DNA from: Chloroflexota bacterium | GTDB lineage: Bacteria; Chloroflexota; Anaerolineae; Aggregatilineales; Phototrophicaceae | Length of the DNA: 48,200 bases | Reading direction: 5' to 3' | Assembly (NCBI GenBank): GCA_009841405.1 | Contig: VXLV01000144.1 | Location: 1 to 48,200, forward strand | Part shown: positions 32,111-40,507 of the stretch, piece after piece | Position numbering within the stretch: the first letter of the stretch is position 1 | Layout: each line of letters opens with the position of its first letter | Program-made: the position numbers and the translations under genes | The notes under the pieces: generated by a model | What the model was told of the DNA's origin: nothing | The model's input: the letters and a program-made list of their open reading frames with translations, nothing else | The model's database searches: none

Positions 32111-33367
32111 CTAGATGCCTCCAATGGGCGTCGGCGGGACGGGCGTCGGCGGGATGGGCGTGGGCAGTTGGGCGCTTTCGAAACCGGGGCAGTTGGCGCG
32201 GATATCCCCCAGGCCGATGTTGATGATGTCGATTATGCTCTGCTCGCTGGTGTAGAGAAATGCTTCCAGCAATACATCCCAAGCGGTGGAACATTCGCCC
32301 AAAAAGTAATAGGCCAGTCCGCGAATATAGTAGCATTCGACCGCTGCTGAGCCGTTGGCGACGCAATTCTCCAGCGAATCGAGCGCGCTTTCGTAATTGC
32401 GGCGGTTGTACTGCAGCTGGCCCAGGTACTGCCAGGCGGGCGCGTAGCTTGGGTCGATCTCCGTGGCGGTTTCGCAAAAGCGCGTGCCTTCCAGGAATTC
32501 GCCGATTTCCGCGTAAGTCTGGCAGATGCGGAGGTAGGCTTTGGCGCTGTCCGGCTCCAATTCCAGGATGCGGCGATAGATGCCCACCGCCATCTCCTGG
32601 TAGTTCTGTTTACGGTATTGCGCTGCCAATTCGAAATAGGGCGCGGTCAATTTGGGGCTGATGGCGACGGCCTTCTCCAGGGCGGTGATGGCTTCGCTGC
32701 TGCGGCCGGTGTAGATAAGCGGGATTGAGTAAGCGCGGAAGCCGAATGAATCCAGCGGATCAAGCTCGGTCGCGCGGATGCCGCGCTGCAAGCCCTCGGC
32801 ATAGCGCCCGATATTGGTATAGGCGATGGCGAGCGCCGCATGCAAGGGCGCGAAATCCGGGTTACGCTCCAGGCCCTTCACCGCTTCGACTATGGCCGCG
32901 CCGGCGTCGCTCCACATCAAGGCGCGCGCCTTCAGCGCATAACCGCGCGCGTCATTCTCCGCGGCCGCAATTGCGATATCGGCGATCTCGACCGCCAATT
33001 GGTCATTGCCCGACTCGAGCAGGATGATGCCGTATTCGTAAAGATAAGCGACGTCCTTCGGCTGTTGCGTGACGGCAAGCGCAAAGTCGCTCAGCGCCTC
33101 GTCGAGCTGTCCGTCGCGAAAACCCGCGAATCCGCGCTGGGCGTATTCATTCGCCAGCAGCGTCGGGGTCGGCCGCGGCGTGCCCATGAATTCGTTCACG
33201 GTGGCTTCCACCTCGGCTTGGAAGACGTAGCCGAAAGCGAGGATAGCGCCCACAATGCAGACCAGGATCAAGATCAAGAGCAGCAGCGAGACGCCGGAGA
33301 AACCGCGCCGCCGGTTGCTGAAGAATTGTCTTCGGTAATCGCGTTTGATCTTGCGGTAGGGAGTCAT
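32111..33367 (-). CDS. membrane-anchored TPR protein (tandem paralogue A)
   Basis: A 418-residue protein with the same plan as paralogue B: a basic start (KIKRDYRRQFF), a single transmembrane helix (LLLLILILVCIVGAILAFGY), a PRPTPT linker and TPR repeats including DVAYLYEYGIILLESG and YESALDSLENCVANG. It ends in a Pro/Thr-rich tail (PTPIPPTPVPPTPIGG). It probably arose by duplication with paralogue B. It has a TAAAAT-containing promoter region with a GTGGT/ACCAC dyad upstream. The function is unknown: perhaps a scaffold at the membrane. The two genes are surely one operon. Confidence 0.82.
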   Translation of the reverse strand: MTPYRKIKRDYRRQFFSNRRRGFSGVSLLLLILILVCIVGAILAFGYVFQAEVEATVNEFMGTPRPTPTLLANEYAQRGFAGFRDGQLDEALSDFALAVTQQPKDVAYLYEYGIILLESGNDQLAVEIADIAIAAAENDARGYALKARALMWSDAGAAIVEAVKGLERNPDFAPLHAALAIAYTNIGRYAEGLQRGIRATELDPLDSFGFRAYSIPLIYTGRSSEAITALEKAVAISPKLTAPYFELAAQYRKQNYQEMAVGIYRRILELEPDSAKAYLRICQTYAEIGEFLEGTRFCETATEIDPSYAPAWQYLGQLQYNRRNYESALDSLENCVANGSAAVECYYIRGLAYYFLGECSTAWDVLLEAFLYTSEQSIIDIINIGLGDIRANCPGFESAQLPTPIPPTPVPPTPIGGI

Positions 33368-33390
33368 GCCGCCGAGCCCGCTTGTACAGC

Positions 33391-33406
33391 GTGGTTATTT
33401 TACCAC
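33391..33406 (-). promoter_or_regulatory. GTGGT-N6-ACCAC dyad over a TAAAAT box
   Basis: On the minus strand GTGG-TAAAAT-AACCAC contains a -10-like TAAAAT flanked by GTGGT/ACCAC arms, about 25 bases before the ATG at 33367. It could be an operator of the TPR operon. Confidence 0.4.
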
Positions 33407-33473
33407 ATCGCGAGTGCGATCCACGCGCGGGCGGACCAGCCAGGGGGCGTTCCCATTTGCGTTGCGGCAGCTT

Positions 33474-33715
33474 ACCCCACCCCCGGCCCCCTCTCGCCTT
33501 CACTAGGGCGAGCATCCGGCAAGCCAGGGAGGGGGAGCGGCACACTGCATGAGGCCAGGTGATTTCCGCGGGCAGGCCAGCCAGAGCTCGCACCTGTATA
33601 CGTTGCGGGCGCGTGGGCGACTCACCGAGTCGCCCCTTCCGTTTTCGACGGAGATTGGGGCAGCGCAATGGGAGACGCAAGGAATCTGCGTGGGTGGGCG
33701 CGCCCAGGCTCGCCC
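33474..33715. repeat. C/G-rich palindrome and two GGGCGA hairpins
   Basis: ACCCCACCCCCGGCCCCCTC ... GGGAGGGGGAGCGG (33474-33537), GGGCGACTC-N3-GAGTCGCCC (33615-33635) and a degenerate GGGCGCGCC ... GGCTCGCCC (33696-33715). Confidence 0.75.
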
Positions 33716-33828
33716 CTACGGTTTCCGGCGCAAATTCGACGGGACCCATAAGCGACCATTTCACGCTGTAAGGGCGCGCCGGATTGACGTGTATAATGCG
33801 GCGATTAACGAGACCTCGTGGAGCGGAT

Positions 33829-34440
33829 TTGACTAATCAAGTGATGTGGGCGAAGAAAATCGCGGCGCTGGCGCAGACCGGCCGGCATTATTCGACGAGC
33901 CACTATGACAGCGATCGTTACGAGCAGCTGCTGGATATCGCGGCGCAGATGCTGGCGGACGCCGCCGGCGCTGACGCGGAGCGCGTTAAGGCAGTACTGG
34001 AACTGGATGAGGGCTATATCACGCCCAAGGTTGACGTGCGCGGCGCGGTGTTTCGGGAGGGCAAGGTCCTGCTGGTGCGCGAGGCGGTTGACGGTTTGTG
34101 GACCTTGCCCGGCGGCTGGGCGGATGTCGGCGACGCGCCTTCAGAAGCGGTCGAGCGCGAAATCCGCGAAGAGAGCGGTTACGAGGCGAAGGCGGTCAAA
34201 TTGCTGGCGGTAGAAGACCGTAAACGACGGCATCCGCCTCTGGCGTACGAGGTCTACAAGCTGGCTTTTCTATGCGAACTGGTCGGCGGCCAGGCGCGGA
34301 CCAGCGAGGAGACGACCGCGGTCGGCTGGTTCAGCGAGGAGGGGCTGCCGCCGCTTTCGTTAGGTCGCGTGACGGCGGAGCAAATCGCGCGCTGGTTCCA
34401 ACATTGGCGGCAGCCGGAATTGCCCACGGAGTTCGACTGA
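33829..34440 (+). CDS. NUDIX hydrolase, ADP-ribose pyrophosphatase-like
   Basis: A 203-residue NUDIX protein with an N-terminal helical region (MWAKKIAALAQTG, then YDSDRYEQLLDIAAQML) typical of a subgroup that cleaves nucleoside-diphosphate compounds, followed by the NUDIX fold. The NUDIX box reads G-WADVG-D-x7-REIREESGY, with Asp in place of the first Glu of G-x5-E. TTG 33829 is chosen because GGAG lies 5 bases before it; GTG 33841 and ATG 33844 are alternatives without a ribosome site. Its NUDIX substrate cannot be told. A LysE-type exporter starts 27 bases after the stop, so the two are probably co-transcribed. Confidence 0.85.
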   Translation: MTNQVMWAKKIAALAQTGRHYSTSHYDSDRYEQLLDIAAQMLADAAGADAERVKAVLELDEGYITPKVDVRGAVFREGKVLLVREAVDGLWTLPGGWADVGDAPSEAVEREIREESGYEAKAVKLLAVEDRKRRHPPLAYEVYKLAFLCELVGGQARTSEETTAVGWFSEEGLPPLSLGRVTAEQIARWFQHWRQPELPTEFD

Positions 34441-34467
34441 CCGCAAGCGAGGCGAGGACAGCGCTGT

Positions 34468-35169
34468 ATGCTGCAAGAGTTCATAGCGCCGGCAATTAGC
34501 TTTGGCTTGGGCGCGGCGACCATCCCCGGTCCCTTGATCGCGTACCTGGTCAATACCGCGGCAACCAGCGGCTGGCGCAGAGCTATGCTGGTAGTGCTGG
34601 CGCCGCTGCTCACCGATGCGCCGATCATCGTGCTGATGACTTTCGTGCTGGGCCAGCTGCCGGCGGAAGCGCTCAAGCTGATTCAGCTGGGCGGCGGCTG
34701 CCTGCTGCTCGTCATCGCCCGGGGCGCGCTGCTGCAAGTCCGCGCGGGGCGGGTCATGCGCCCGGCCGCTGATAGCGAGGCCGCGGCTGCAAGCAGTTGG
34801 CAGCACGTGCTGCTCACCGGCATCGGCATGAATCTGCTGAGTCCCGGGCCCTGGCTGTTTTGGGCGACGGTCAACGGCCCGCTGCTCCTCAAGTCGCTGG
34901 ACTATTCGCCCGGCCATACCTTGGCGTTCTTGCTCGCTTTCTACGGAGTGTTCCTCGGCGGGCTCTGTTGCTGGGTGCTGCTGATTCACCAGGCGCGCCG
35001 CTTGCCTGACAATATTTTCCGTCATATCATGCTGGCGACTGTGCTGCTGTTGACCTGGTTTGGCGTGGGGCTCATCACCGCCGCCATTGGCGTTGAAGCG
35101 TTGCAAATTTGGGTTGTCGCCGCGCTGATTGCCGGCGGCTTCTTGTGGCGCGCCCGGTATCGAAGCTAA
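34468..35169 (+). CDS. LysE/RhtB family exporter
   Basis: A 233-residue integral membrane protein with six hydrophobic segments. It shows the LysE signature region near the N-terminus (FGLGAATIPGPLIAYLVNTA) and the second conserved block GIGMNLLSPGPWLFWATVNG. Members export amino acids or other small metabolites. Length and topology are normal. The substrate is unknown. It lies immediately after the NUDIX gene and before the P-type ATPase, which has its own promoter, so it is most likely the second gene of a NUDIX-exporter operon. Confidence 0.87.
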   Translation: MLQEFIAPAISFGLGAATIPGPLIAYLVNTAATSGWRRAMLVVLAPLLTDAPIIVLMTFVLGQLPAEALKLIQLGGGCLLLVIARGALLQVRAGRVMRPAADSEAAAASSWQHVLLTGIGMNLLSPGPWLFWATVNGPLLLKSLDYSPGHTLAFLLAFYGVFLGGLCCWVLLIHQARRLPDNIFRHIMLATVLLLTWFGVGLITAAIGVEALQIWVVAALIAGGFLWRARYRS

Positions 35170-35223
35170 GTCCCAGCGCGCGTTATTACGCGCCGAGCTG
35201 CCGGCGCTGGCTGCCGCGCCTGC

Positions 35224-35252
35224 TTGACAGCCAAGGCGCGCGCAAGTACAAT
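35224..35252 (+). promoter_or_regulatory. strong promoter for the P-type ATPase
   Basis: Consensus TTGACA (35224-35229), a 17-base spacer and TACAAT (35247-35252). The leader to the ATG at 35313 is about 55 bases long and contains the palindrome at 35280-35298. Confidence 0.7.
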
Positions 35253-35279
35253 ACCAAGCAACAATGTAAGTCTGTTGCT

Positions 35280-35298
35280 AATGATACAAAATATCATT
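35280..35298 (+). promoter_or_regulatory. AATGATA-N5-TATCATT palindrome (metal-regulator operator candidate)
   Basis: A perfect 7-base inverted repeat with a CAAAA centre, between the promoter and the start codon. The core TGATA-N5-TATCA fits the dyad of FUR-family sites (Fur, Zur), and ArsR/SmtB operators have similar AT-rich dyads. A repressor here would block transcription elongation or initiation of the ATPase gene. Confidence 0.55.
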
Positions 35299-35312
35299 TG
35301 CGAATTAAATTC

Positions 35313-37478
35313 ATGGCGACAAGAGAATTCAAGATCGGCAATATGGATTGCGCCGGCTGCGCGCGAGAAGTCGAAGCCGCGGTCATGCGTCTCGAAGGCG
35401 TGGAGTATGCGCGCGTTGAGTACTTCACCAATACGCTGGAAGTGGTCGGCGATGTCGACTTCGCGCGGCTAAAAGAGCGCGTTGAAGCTGTGGGCAAAAC
35501 AGTCAGCGATTCCGAGCCGGACGCGGACGAAAGTTTTCGATCAGGGCGCGCCGGCATGCTGGGCTTTTGGGATTTCATGCGTGGACGGCCCGATAGCCGT
35601 CCCGCCCTGGTCGGCGGCGCGCTGCTCTTGATTGCTCTCGCCGCCGATGCGCTTCAGCTGTTGCCGCTGGATATCAGTAATCTGTTCTACGTCTTGGCCA
35701 TGCTGGCGGCCATGAAGCCGATCGCGGCAAGCGGCATCAATTCGCTGCGCTTCAATCGGGAATTCAACATCAATATGCTGATGACGATAGCGGCGATTGG
35801 CGCGCTGGTCCTGGGCGAGTTTCTGGAGGCGGCCACGGTCATTTTCTTGTTCGCCATTGGCGAAGCCCTGGAAGGCTATACGGCCGATCGCGCGCGCCAC
35901 AGCTTGCGCTCGCTGGTGGCGCTGACGCCGGCGACCGCGCGGCGCCTGGACGGGGATCAGAGCGCAGTCGTGAAAGTGGAAGCGCTGCGGATCGCCGATC
36001 GCATCCGCGTACTGCCGGGCGAGCGTATCCCGATGGATGGCGCCGTAATCGCCGGAACCAGCGCGGTCGATCAGGCGCATATCACGGGGGAAAGCCTGCC
36101 GCTGGCCAAGGCGCCGGGCGATGAGGTTTTCGCCGGGTCGATAAATGGCGAAGCCACGCTGGACATTCGCGTCAGCCGGCTTTCGGCGGACAATACGCTG
36201 AGCCGAATCATCCAAATGTTGCAGGAGTCGCAATCGCGGCGGGCGCCGAGCCAGCGGCTGATCGACCGCTTCGCGCACGTCTTTACGCCGGCCGTCGCAT
36301 TGGCCGCCATCGCGGTCGCCGTGATGCCGCCGCTGCTCTTGGGCGGGAACTTCTGGGGCGGGCCCGATGGCAGCGGGTGGCTGTACCGCGCCCTGTCGAT
36401 GCTGGTGATCGCCTGTCCTTGCGCCCTGGTGATCAGCACGCCGGTGACGGTCATCAGCGCGATTACGTCGCTGGCGCGGCGGGGCGTATTGATAAAGGGC
36501 GGGGCCGCGCTGGAAGCCCTGGCCGGCACGCGCGTGATCGCATTTGACAAGACGGGAACACTGACGCGAGGGCGGCTCCAGGTCATGGCGACGCATACCG
36601 ATAACTGCGCGGACGGGGCGGGCTGCGCGCCCTGCGCCGAGCTCATCTCGCTGGCGGCCGCGGTGGAGGCGCAAAGCGCGCATCCCTTTGCCGAAGCGAT
36701 TTTGCAGGCGGCGTCGAAGCAGGGAGTAGCGTACCGCGACGCCTCGGGCGTTGAAGCGCTGGCCGGGCTTGGCGTGCGCGGCGAGGTGGACGGCAGGCGC
36801 GTGACCATCGGCAGCCACCGATACTTTGACGACGCATTCGAACATAGCGATCACATGTGCGCGCTGGCGGCGGGTATCGAGGATTCGGGTCAGAGCGCAG
36901 TGATGGTGCATGACGGCGATGCTGTTCGTGGCGTGATCGCGTTGTCGGATGCGCCGCGCGACGAAAGCCCCGCGGTCGTCCGAGCTTTGGGCGCAATCGG
37001 CATAGAGTCGGTAATGTTAAGCGGCGACAACCGCCGCGCAGCGGAGTCGATCGCGGCTCAGGTCGGCGTGGATCGCTTCTATGGTGAATTGCTGCCGCAA
37101 GACAAAGTCGCCGCTGTGGAGACGCTGGCGGCGGCGCGCGGGCAGGTCACGATGGTCGGCGACGGCATCAACGACACGCCGGCGCTGGCGCGCGCCACGG
37201 TTGGCGTCGCGATGGGCGGGGCCGGCAGCGCGCAGGCGATGGAAGCGGCGGATATTGTGCTGATGGCGGACGGGCTGCGTCAATTGCCGGCGACAATCGA
37301 ACGGGCGCGTTTCGCGCGGCGCTTGATCCGGGAGAATATCGCGCTGTCCTTCGGCTTGAAAGCGGCGTTCCTGCTGCTGGCGGTGACGGGCAATGTGACC
37401 ATGCTGGCCGCGGTATTCGCCGATATGGGCATGTCGCTGGCGGTGACTCTGAATGGGATGCGCGCGCTGCGGAAGTAG
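35313..37478 (+). CDS. zntA: heavy-metal P-type ATPase, ZntA-like (Zn/Cd/Pb type)
   Basis: A 721-residue P1B-type ATPase that pumps divalent soft metals out of the cell. An N-terminal HMA domain carries the MDCAGC pair (Cys13, Cys16). The transport site is C368-P-C370 in TM6. The phosphorylation motif is D412-KTGTLT, the TGES segment is HITGES, and the hinge is D617 in GDGINDTP. TM7 and TM8 have Lys683 (GLKAAFL) and Asp704 (FADMG), which match ZntA Lys693 and Asp714 and indicate the Zn/Cd/Pb class. ATG 35313 is chosen because the HMA domain begins there; the ribosome site is weak. A strong promoter and a palindromic operator candidate lie upstream, implying metal control. Confidence 0.94.
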   Translation: MATREFKIGNMDCAGCAREVEAAVMRLEGVEYARVEYFTNTLEVVGDVDFARLKERVEAVGKTVSDSEPDADESFRSGRAGMLGFWDFMRGRPDSRPALVGGALLLIALAADALQLLPLDISNLFYVLAMLAAMKPIAASGINSLRFNREFNINMLMTIAAIGALVLGEFLEAATVIFLFAIGEALEGYTADRARHSLRSLVALTPATARRLDGDQSAVVKVEALRIADRIRVLPGERIPMDGAVIAGTSAVDQAHITGESLPLAKAPGDEVFAGSINGEATLDIRVSRLSADNTLSRIIQMLQESQSRRAPSQRLIDRFAHVFTPAVALAAIAVAVMPPLLLGGNFWGGPDGSGWLYRALSMLVIACPCALVISTPVTVISAITSLARRGVLIKGGAALEALAGTRVIAFDKTGTLTRGRLQVMATHTDNCADGAGCAPCAELISLAAAVEAQSAHPFAEAILQAASKQGVAYRDASGVEALAGLGVRGEVDGRRVTIGSHRYFDDAFEHSDHMCALAAGIEDSGQSAVMVHDGDAVRGVIALSDAPRDESPAVVRALGAIGIESVMLSGDNRRAAESIAAQVGVDRFYGELLPQDKVAAVETLAAARGQVTMVGDGINDTPALARATVGVAMGGAGSAQAMEAADIVLMADGLRQLPATIERARFARRLIRENIALSFGLKAAFLLLAVTGNVTMLAAVFADMGMSLAVTLNGMRALRK

Positions 37479-37518
37479 GTCAACGGTCAACTGGAGTTCA
37501 TTCGGTCGGTAAGGCGCA

Positions 37519-38157
37519 TCACCCCCGCGCGCGCGGTGACCGGCTGTAGGCATCGCTGAAGCCGTGCTGCAGTCGCAGTTTCTGATAAAGTCGCTCGAAG
37601 CGATGGCGCGTGTCGCGGTCGAGAGCAACCCGCATGTCCCAGGCGTCTTCGTTGTCGGCGCGATAGTAATTCTTCTTGCGCCCGATGCGGTTGAAGCCGT
37701 ATTTCTTGTAGAGCGCCTGCGCCACCGTATTGCTGACCCGCACTTCGAGCACGATGAATTCTGCCTTTAGCTGCACCGCCTTGCCGAACATACCGGCGAG
37801 GAGGATCTCTCCGTAGCCCAGGCCGCGATTTTCGGGATGAATCGCGATGGTGCTGATATGCGCCTCGCCTTCAATCTTCCACAGGCCGCCGTAACCCAGG
37901 ATGTCGCCGGTATTGTAGCGCGGGCGTTCCTTGGCGCGCAGCCGACCGCGGAGACGCGAACGCAGCGACTGCGGTCGCTCGGGCATTGGCGGCGGCCGGT
38001 CGGATTGCCGGTCCAGCACGACCATATGACTGACGTTGGATTCGTTGATCTCGAAGGTATACGACTCGTAGGGCCAGGGCGGCTCAAAGCAGATCACGTC
38101 AATCGCCGCTACTTGACGGATGTCCGACAGCTGCATATAGCGCAGATTCAAACTCAT
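37519..38157 (-). CDS. rimI: GNAT N-acetyltransferase, RimI-like
   Basis: A 212-residue GNAT-fold protein. The acetyl-CoA loop is in IHPENRGLGYGEILL (motif A, R/QxxGxG/A), followed by LEVRVSNTVAQALYKKYGF, the pattern of RimI, which acetylates the N-terminal alanine of ribosomal protein S18. A basic insert of about 40 residues (MPERPQSLRSRLRGRLRAK) between strands 3 and 4 is unusual for RimI and seems lineage-specific. A longer in-frame start up to 38244 exists, but ATG 38157 matches the domain start. The gene is convergent with the P-type ATPase, leaving 40 bases between stops. Confidence 0.85.
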   Translation of the reverse strand: MSLNLRYMQLSDIRQVAAIDVICFEPPWPYESYTFEINESNVSHMVVLDRQSDRPPPMPERPQSLRSRLRGRLRAKERPRYNTGDILGYGGLWKIEGEAHISTIAIHPENRGLGYGEILLAGMFGKAVQLKAEFIVLEVRVSNTVAQALYKKYGFNRIGRKKNYYRADNEDAWDMRVALDRDTRHRFERLYQKLRLQHGFSDAYSRSPRARG

Positions 38158-38295
38158 TGAGGAAGGATTTTTGGCGAATACTGGGAAGGAGTGTAACGCC
38201 CCACCGCTTGGGGCACAAGAGATTCCACTTTCAATGCGGGGCAACCTGCCGGCGCTATGCGCGATGGGAGCGACAGGCTGTGTCCGCAGAGACGC

Positions 38296-38655
38296 TTACA
38301 TTTGAAAGATCTGTACGACGTCGAGGGCGGCCAATTCAATATAGGGGCAGGCCTTGGCAATCTCGATGGCGGCGTCCATATCTTCGGCTTCGATAATGGT
38401 TAATCCCGTGAGTCGGTCTTCACGCGCTTCGCTGGATACGCCAGTTGCGTCGACGCGGGTGGGCGGGCCAAAGGGTATACCCCGATTGACGGCCGCATCG
38501 CCCAAACCGTCGAGCCATGCGAAATACCGTTGTTGATGCGCCTGTCCTTCTTCTTCTGAACCAGAGAACTTTGGTTCGCCTACATAGAGCAATCCGAATT
38601 GTGCCAAGATCATTTCTCCCGTGTTAACCTGTTTGCCATCGGGCTGACTAGCCAT
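38296..38655 (-). CDS. YciI-like (YCII-related domain) protein
   Basis: A 119-residue protein of the YCII/DGPF type: a central FGPPTRVDATGVSSE segment and LTGLTIIEAEDMDAAIEIAKACPYIE are characteristic of the ferredoxin-like fold. Members are dimers; some act on chlorinated catechol derivatives, many have no known function, and some accompany ECF sigma factors. The start is uncertain, since the domain begins at an internal Met (residue 15, MILAQFGLL). No sigma factor gene is near. It has no clear operon partner. Confidence 0.75.
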   Translation of the reverse strand: MASQPDGKQVNTGEMILAQFGLLYVGEPKFSGSEEEGQAHQQRYFAWLDGLGDAAVNRGIPFGPPTRVDATGVSSEAREDRLTGLTIIEAEDMDAAIEIAKACPYIELAALDVVQIFQM

Positions 38656-38737
38656 GCCGCGCGTTTAATGATGGCGGCAGCGCGGCAACTAGCATAAGTC
38701 GCTGTACGCGCTGGTCAATACCAATTTTGGCATAGCG

Positions 38738-39505
38738 CTATCCCGGAATCGTAAAGACAAAGCGATCCGGGCCTGTGTCTCGCGTTTGGCAGCGCCAGTC
38801 TCCGTTGGGATCAACCACGCCGGAGGGCGCCGAGCAGCGAATATCGACCGGCTCACAACTGTCTACAGTGACGATCCAGACGCCGCTGGCGCGGGCGCGC
38901 ATGCGCAGGTTGCTGCTGTGAAACTGCCAGTTCACATCGGACCACTCGGCGCGGCTGCGTCCGCCGTTGACCGCATGGAAAACGATGCGGGCGCCCTGCT
39001 GCCTCAGCTGGTGCGTCAGATGCGTGTCGGGCATGGGCGTGCAAGTTGGGTTGGCCCACAGGTCGTTGCAGATCAGGCCGGCGATGGACTGGTCAGCGAA
39101 CTGAAATGTACGCAAGGGGCTAATCGCGTAGTGGTTGAGCTCGCCTACTGACCGGTCGCTCATTGAGCCGGTCGGCAGCGTTTTGCTGTGGAAGCCGAGA
39201 TAAGACCCATCGGCGGCATAGAAACGCAGCTGATTGTAGGTCTTGCCGTCCGACTCTTCGGCGAAGCATGTGCCCAGCGCGAGCCCGACCCGCGCGTTTG
39301 CAGCGGCCGCGGTGACGCGCTGCAGGGCGGCTCGCGTTTCCGCGGCATCGAATTCGTGCGTGTAGCCGCTGAGCGATCCTTCCGGCGTCAGAAGAATATC
39401 GGCGTTTTCAGCGCTGGCCCATTGGATGGCGTCTTCAATATGCCGCCGATTGGCGCGGATGTCCCGCGTGACGGGCATCTGGATTCCGGCGACGCGCAGG
39501 CTCAT
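38738..39505 (-). CDS. carbon-nitrogen hydrolase (nitrilase superfamily)
   Basis: A 255-residue amidase of the nitrilase superfamily with the full catalytic triad: Glu42 (TPEGSLSGY), Lys108 (FHSKTLPTG) and Cys146 (LICNDLWAN). The family hydrolyses amides or nitriles, releasing ammonia. The N-terminus MSLRVAGIQMPVTRD matches the typical first strand. GGGAGGTCAAAGGC before the ATG is a good ribosome site. The branch (nitrilase, omega-amidase, carbamylase) cannot be decided by eye. It stands alone, with repeat-free gaps on either side. Confidence 0.9.
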   Translation of the reverse strand: MSLRVAGIQMPVTRDIRANRRHIEDAIQWASAENADILLTPEGSLSGYTHEFDAAETRAALQRVTAAAANARVGLALGTCFAEESDGKTYNQLRFYAADGSYLGFHSKTLPTGSMSDRSVGELNHYAISPLRTFQFADQSIAGLICNDLWANPTCTPMPDTHLTHQLRQQGARIVFHAVNGGRSRAEWSDVNWQFHSSNLRMRARASGVWIVTVDSCEPVDIRCSAPSGVVDPNGDWRCQTRDTGPDRFVFTIPG

Positions 39506-39611
39506 GCCTTTGACCTCCCGACAGTTGTTGTCCGCCGCCCGAGTGTAGAGATTTGAGCACGGCTGCGCAATGGTTGAAGGCGGGCTGTTCCAGGGCGCGC
39601 GCCAATTTATC

Positions 39612-39640
39612 TTGAGCCGGCGACTGAAAGAGTGTATGCT
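39612..39640 (+). promoter_or_regulatory. promoter for the HEAT-repeat gene
   Basis: TTGAGC (39612-39617), a 17-base spacer and TATGCT (39635-39640), leaving a leader of nearly 90 bases before the ATG at 39734. Confidence 0.45.
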
Positions 39641-39733
39641 AGCGCTCGCGGCGGGGGATCATTGCTAAAGATTCTGAAATATGTCGAGCATACAACAGGC
39701 TGCCCGCCGCCACTGTCTTGAAGAACCCGGCTT

Positions 39734-40462
39734 ATGCTGAACATCGCTGAATTGAAGCTGCTGCGCGACGCCTACAGCGCGCATACCAGTCTGCAACCGG
39801 CTGAAGCTCTGCGGATGATTGGCAATCCTTCCGCCGACGACCTGGCGGAGCGGGCGCTGGCCGGCATGGCGGCGCAGGACCGCAACTTGCGCGTCCTTAT
39901 GCTGCGCGTCTTGCAGCAGCAGCGTGGCGATACGGCCATGCGCGGGGTGCTGACGGGCTTGAATGATGAGACGCGGCGCGTCTGCGCGGTCGCGATTCAA
40001 GCCTGCGGCAACTACTTGGATTATCCGGAGATTGTCGCGCGGCTGGCGGCGATCGCGCGGGATTCGTCGCTCAAGCGTAAATTGCGCCGGCGCGCCTTGA
40101 GCATGTTGGCCGGCGCTGAGGGACGCCAGCAAGAAGACTTGACGCCGGCGCAATTCGAAGCATTGAGCGAGTTGATGAACGCGCCTGAGTATCGCTTCGG
40201 TATCGTATTCGGTCTGGCGCGCCTGGAGGCGAGGCCGAGGGTCATGACGCTGCTGGAGCGCGTGGCGACTTCACAAGACGAAAGCGAGAGCGCGCTGGCG
40301 CGGCGGGCTTTGGGCGGCGAGCGCGTCGTACATATTGACGCCTACGCGAGCGATGAGTCGCTGCGGCGGCGGATTGCCGAGAGCTGCGATATCGCGCACG
40401 GCCGCATGTATTACTGGTTGCCGCGGGCGGGTTTGCCGGCGGATGAGGTCGCTGCGTCCTAG
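39734..40462 (+). CDS. HEAT/ARM-repeat-like helical protein
   Basis: A 242-residue all-helical protein with about five alpha-alpha repeats of HEAT type, for example VLMLRVLQQQRGDTAMRGVL, RRVCAVAIQACGNYLDYPEI and RRALSMLAGAEG. Such arrays are protein- or ligand-binding scaffolds, and in bacteria they may act on phycobilisome, repair or signalling partners. The C-terminal about 35 residues (SCDIAHGRMYYWLPRAG) are different and may cap the repeats. No catalytic motif was found. It is convergent with the lactonase gene and separated from it by 45 bases. Confidence 0.65.
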   Translation: MLNIAELKLLRDAYSAHTSLQPAEALRMIGNPSADDLAERALAGMAAQDRNLRVLMLRVLQQQRGDTAMRGVLTGLNDETRRVCAVAIQACGNYLDYPEIVARLAAIARDSSLKRKLRRRALSMLAGAEGRQQEDLTPAQFEALSELMNAPEYRFGIVFGLARLEARPRVMTLLERVATSQDESESALARRALGGERVVHIDAYASDESLRRRIAESCDIAHGRMYYWLPRAGLPADEVAAS

Positions 40463-40507
40463 GCGGGAGACCGCAAATCCGTCGCAAGCGCGCGTCCAAA
40501 AAGGGGC

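Larger units (their letters stand above)
33368..33828. other. 461-base intergenic region between divergent genes
   Basis: Contains the TPR promoter dyad (33391-33406), a C/G-rich palindromic element (33474-33537) and two GGGCGA hairpins (33615-33635, 33696-33715). A TATAAT at 33792-33797 upstream of the NUDIX gene is a possible -10 box. No gene is seen. Confidence 0.55.
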
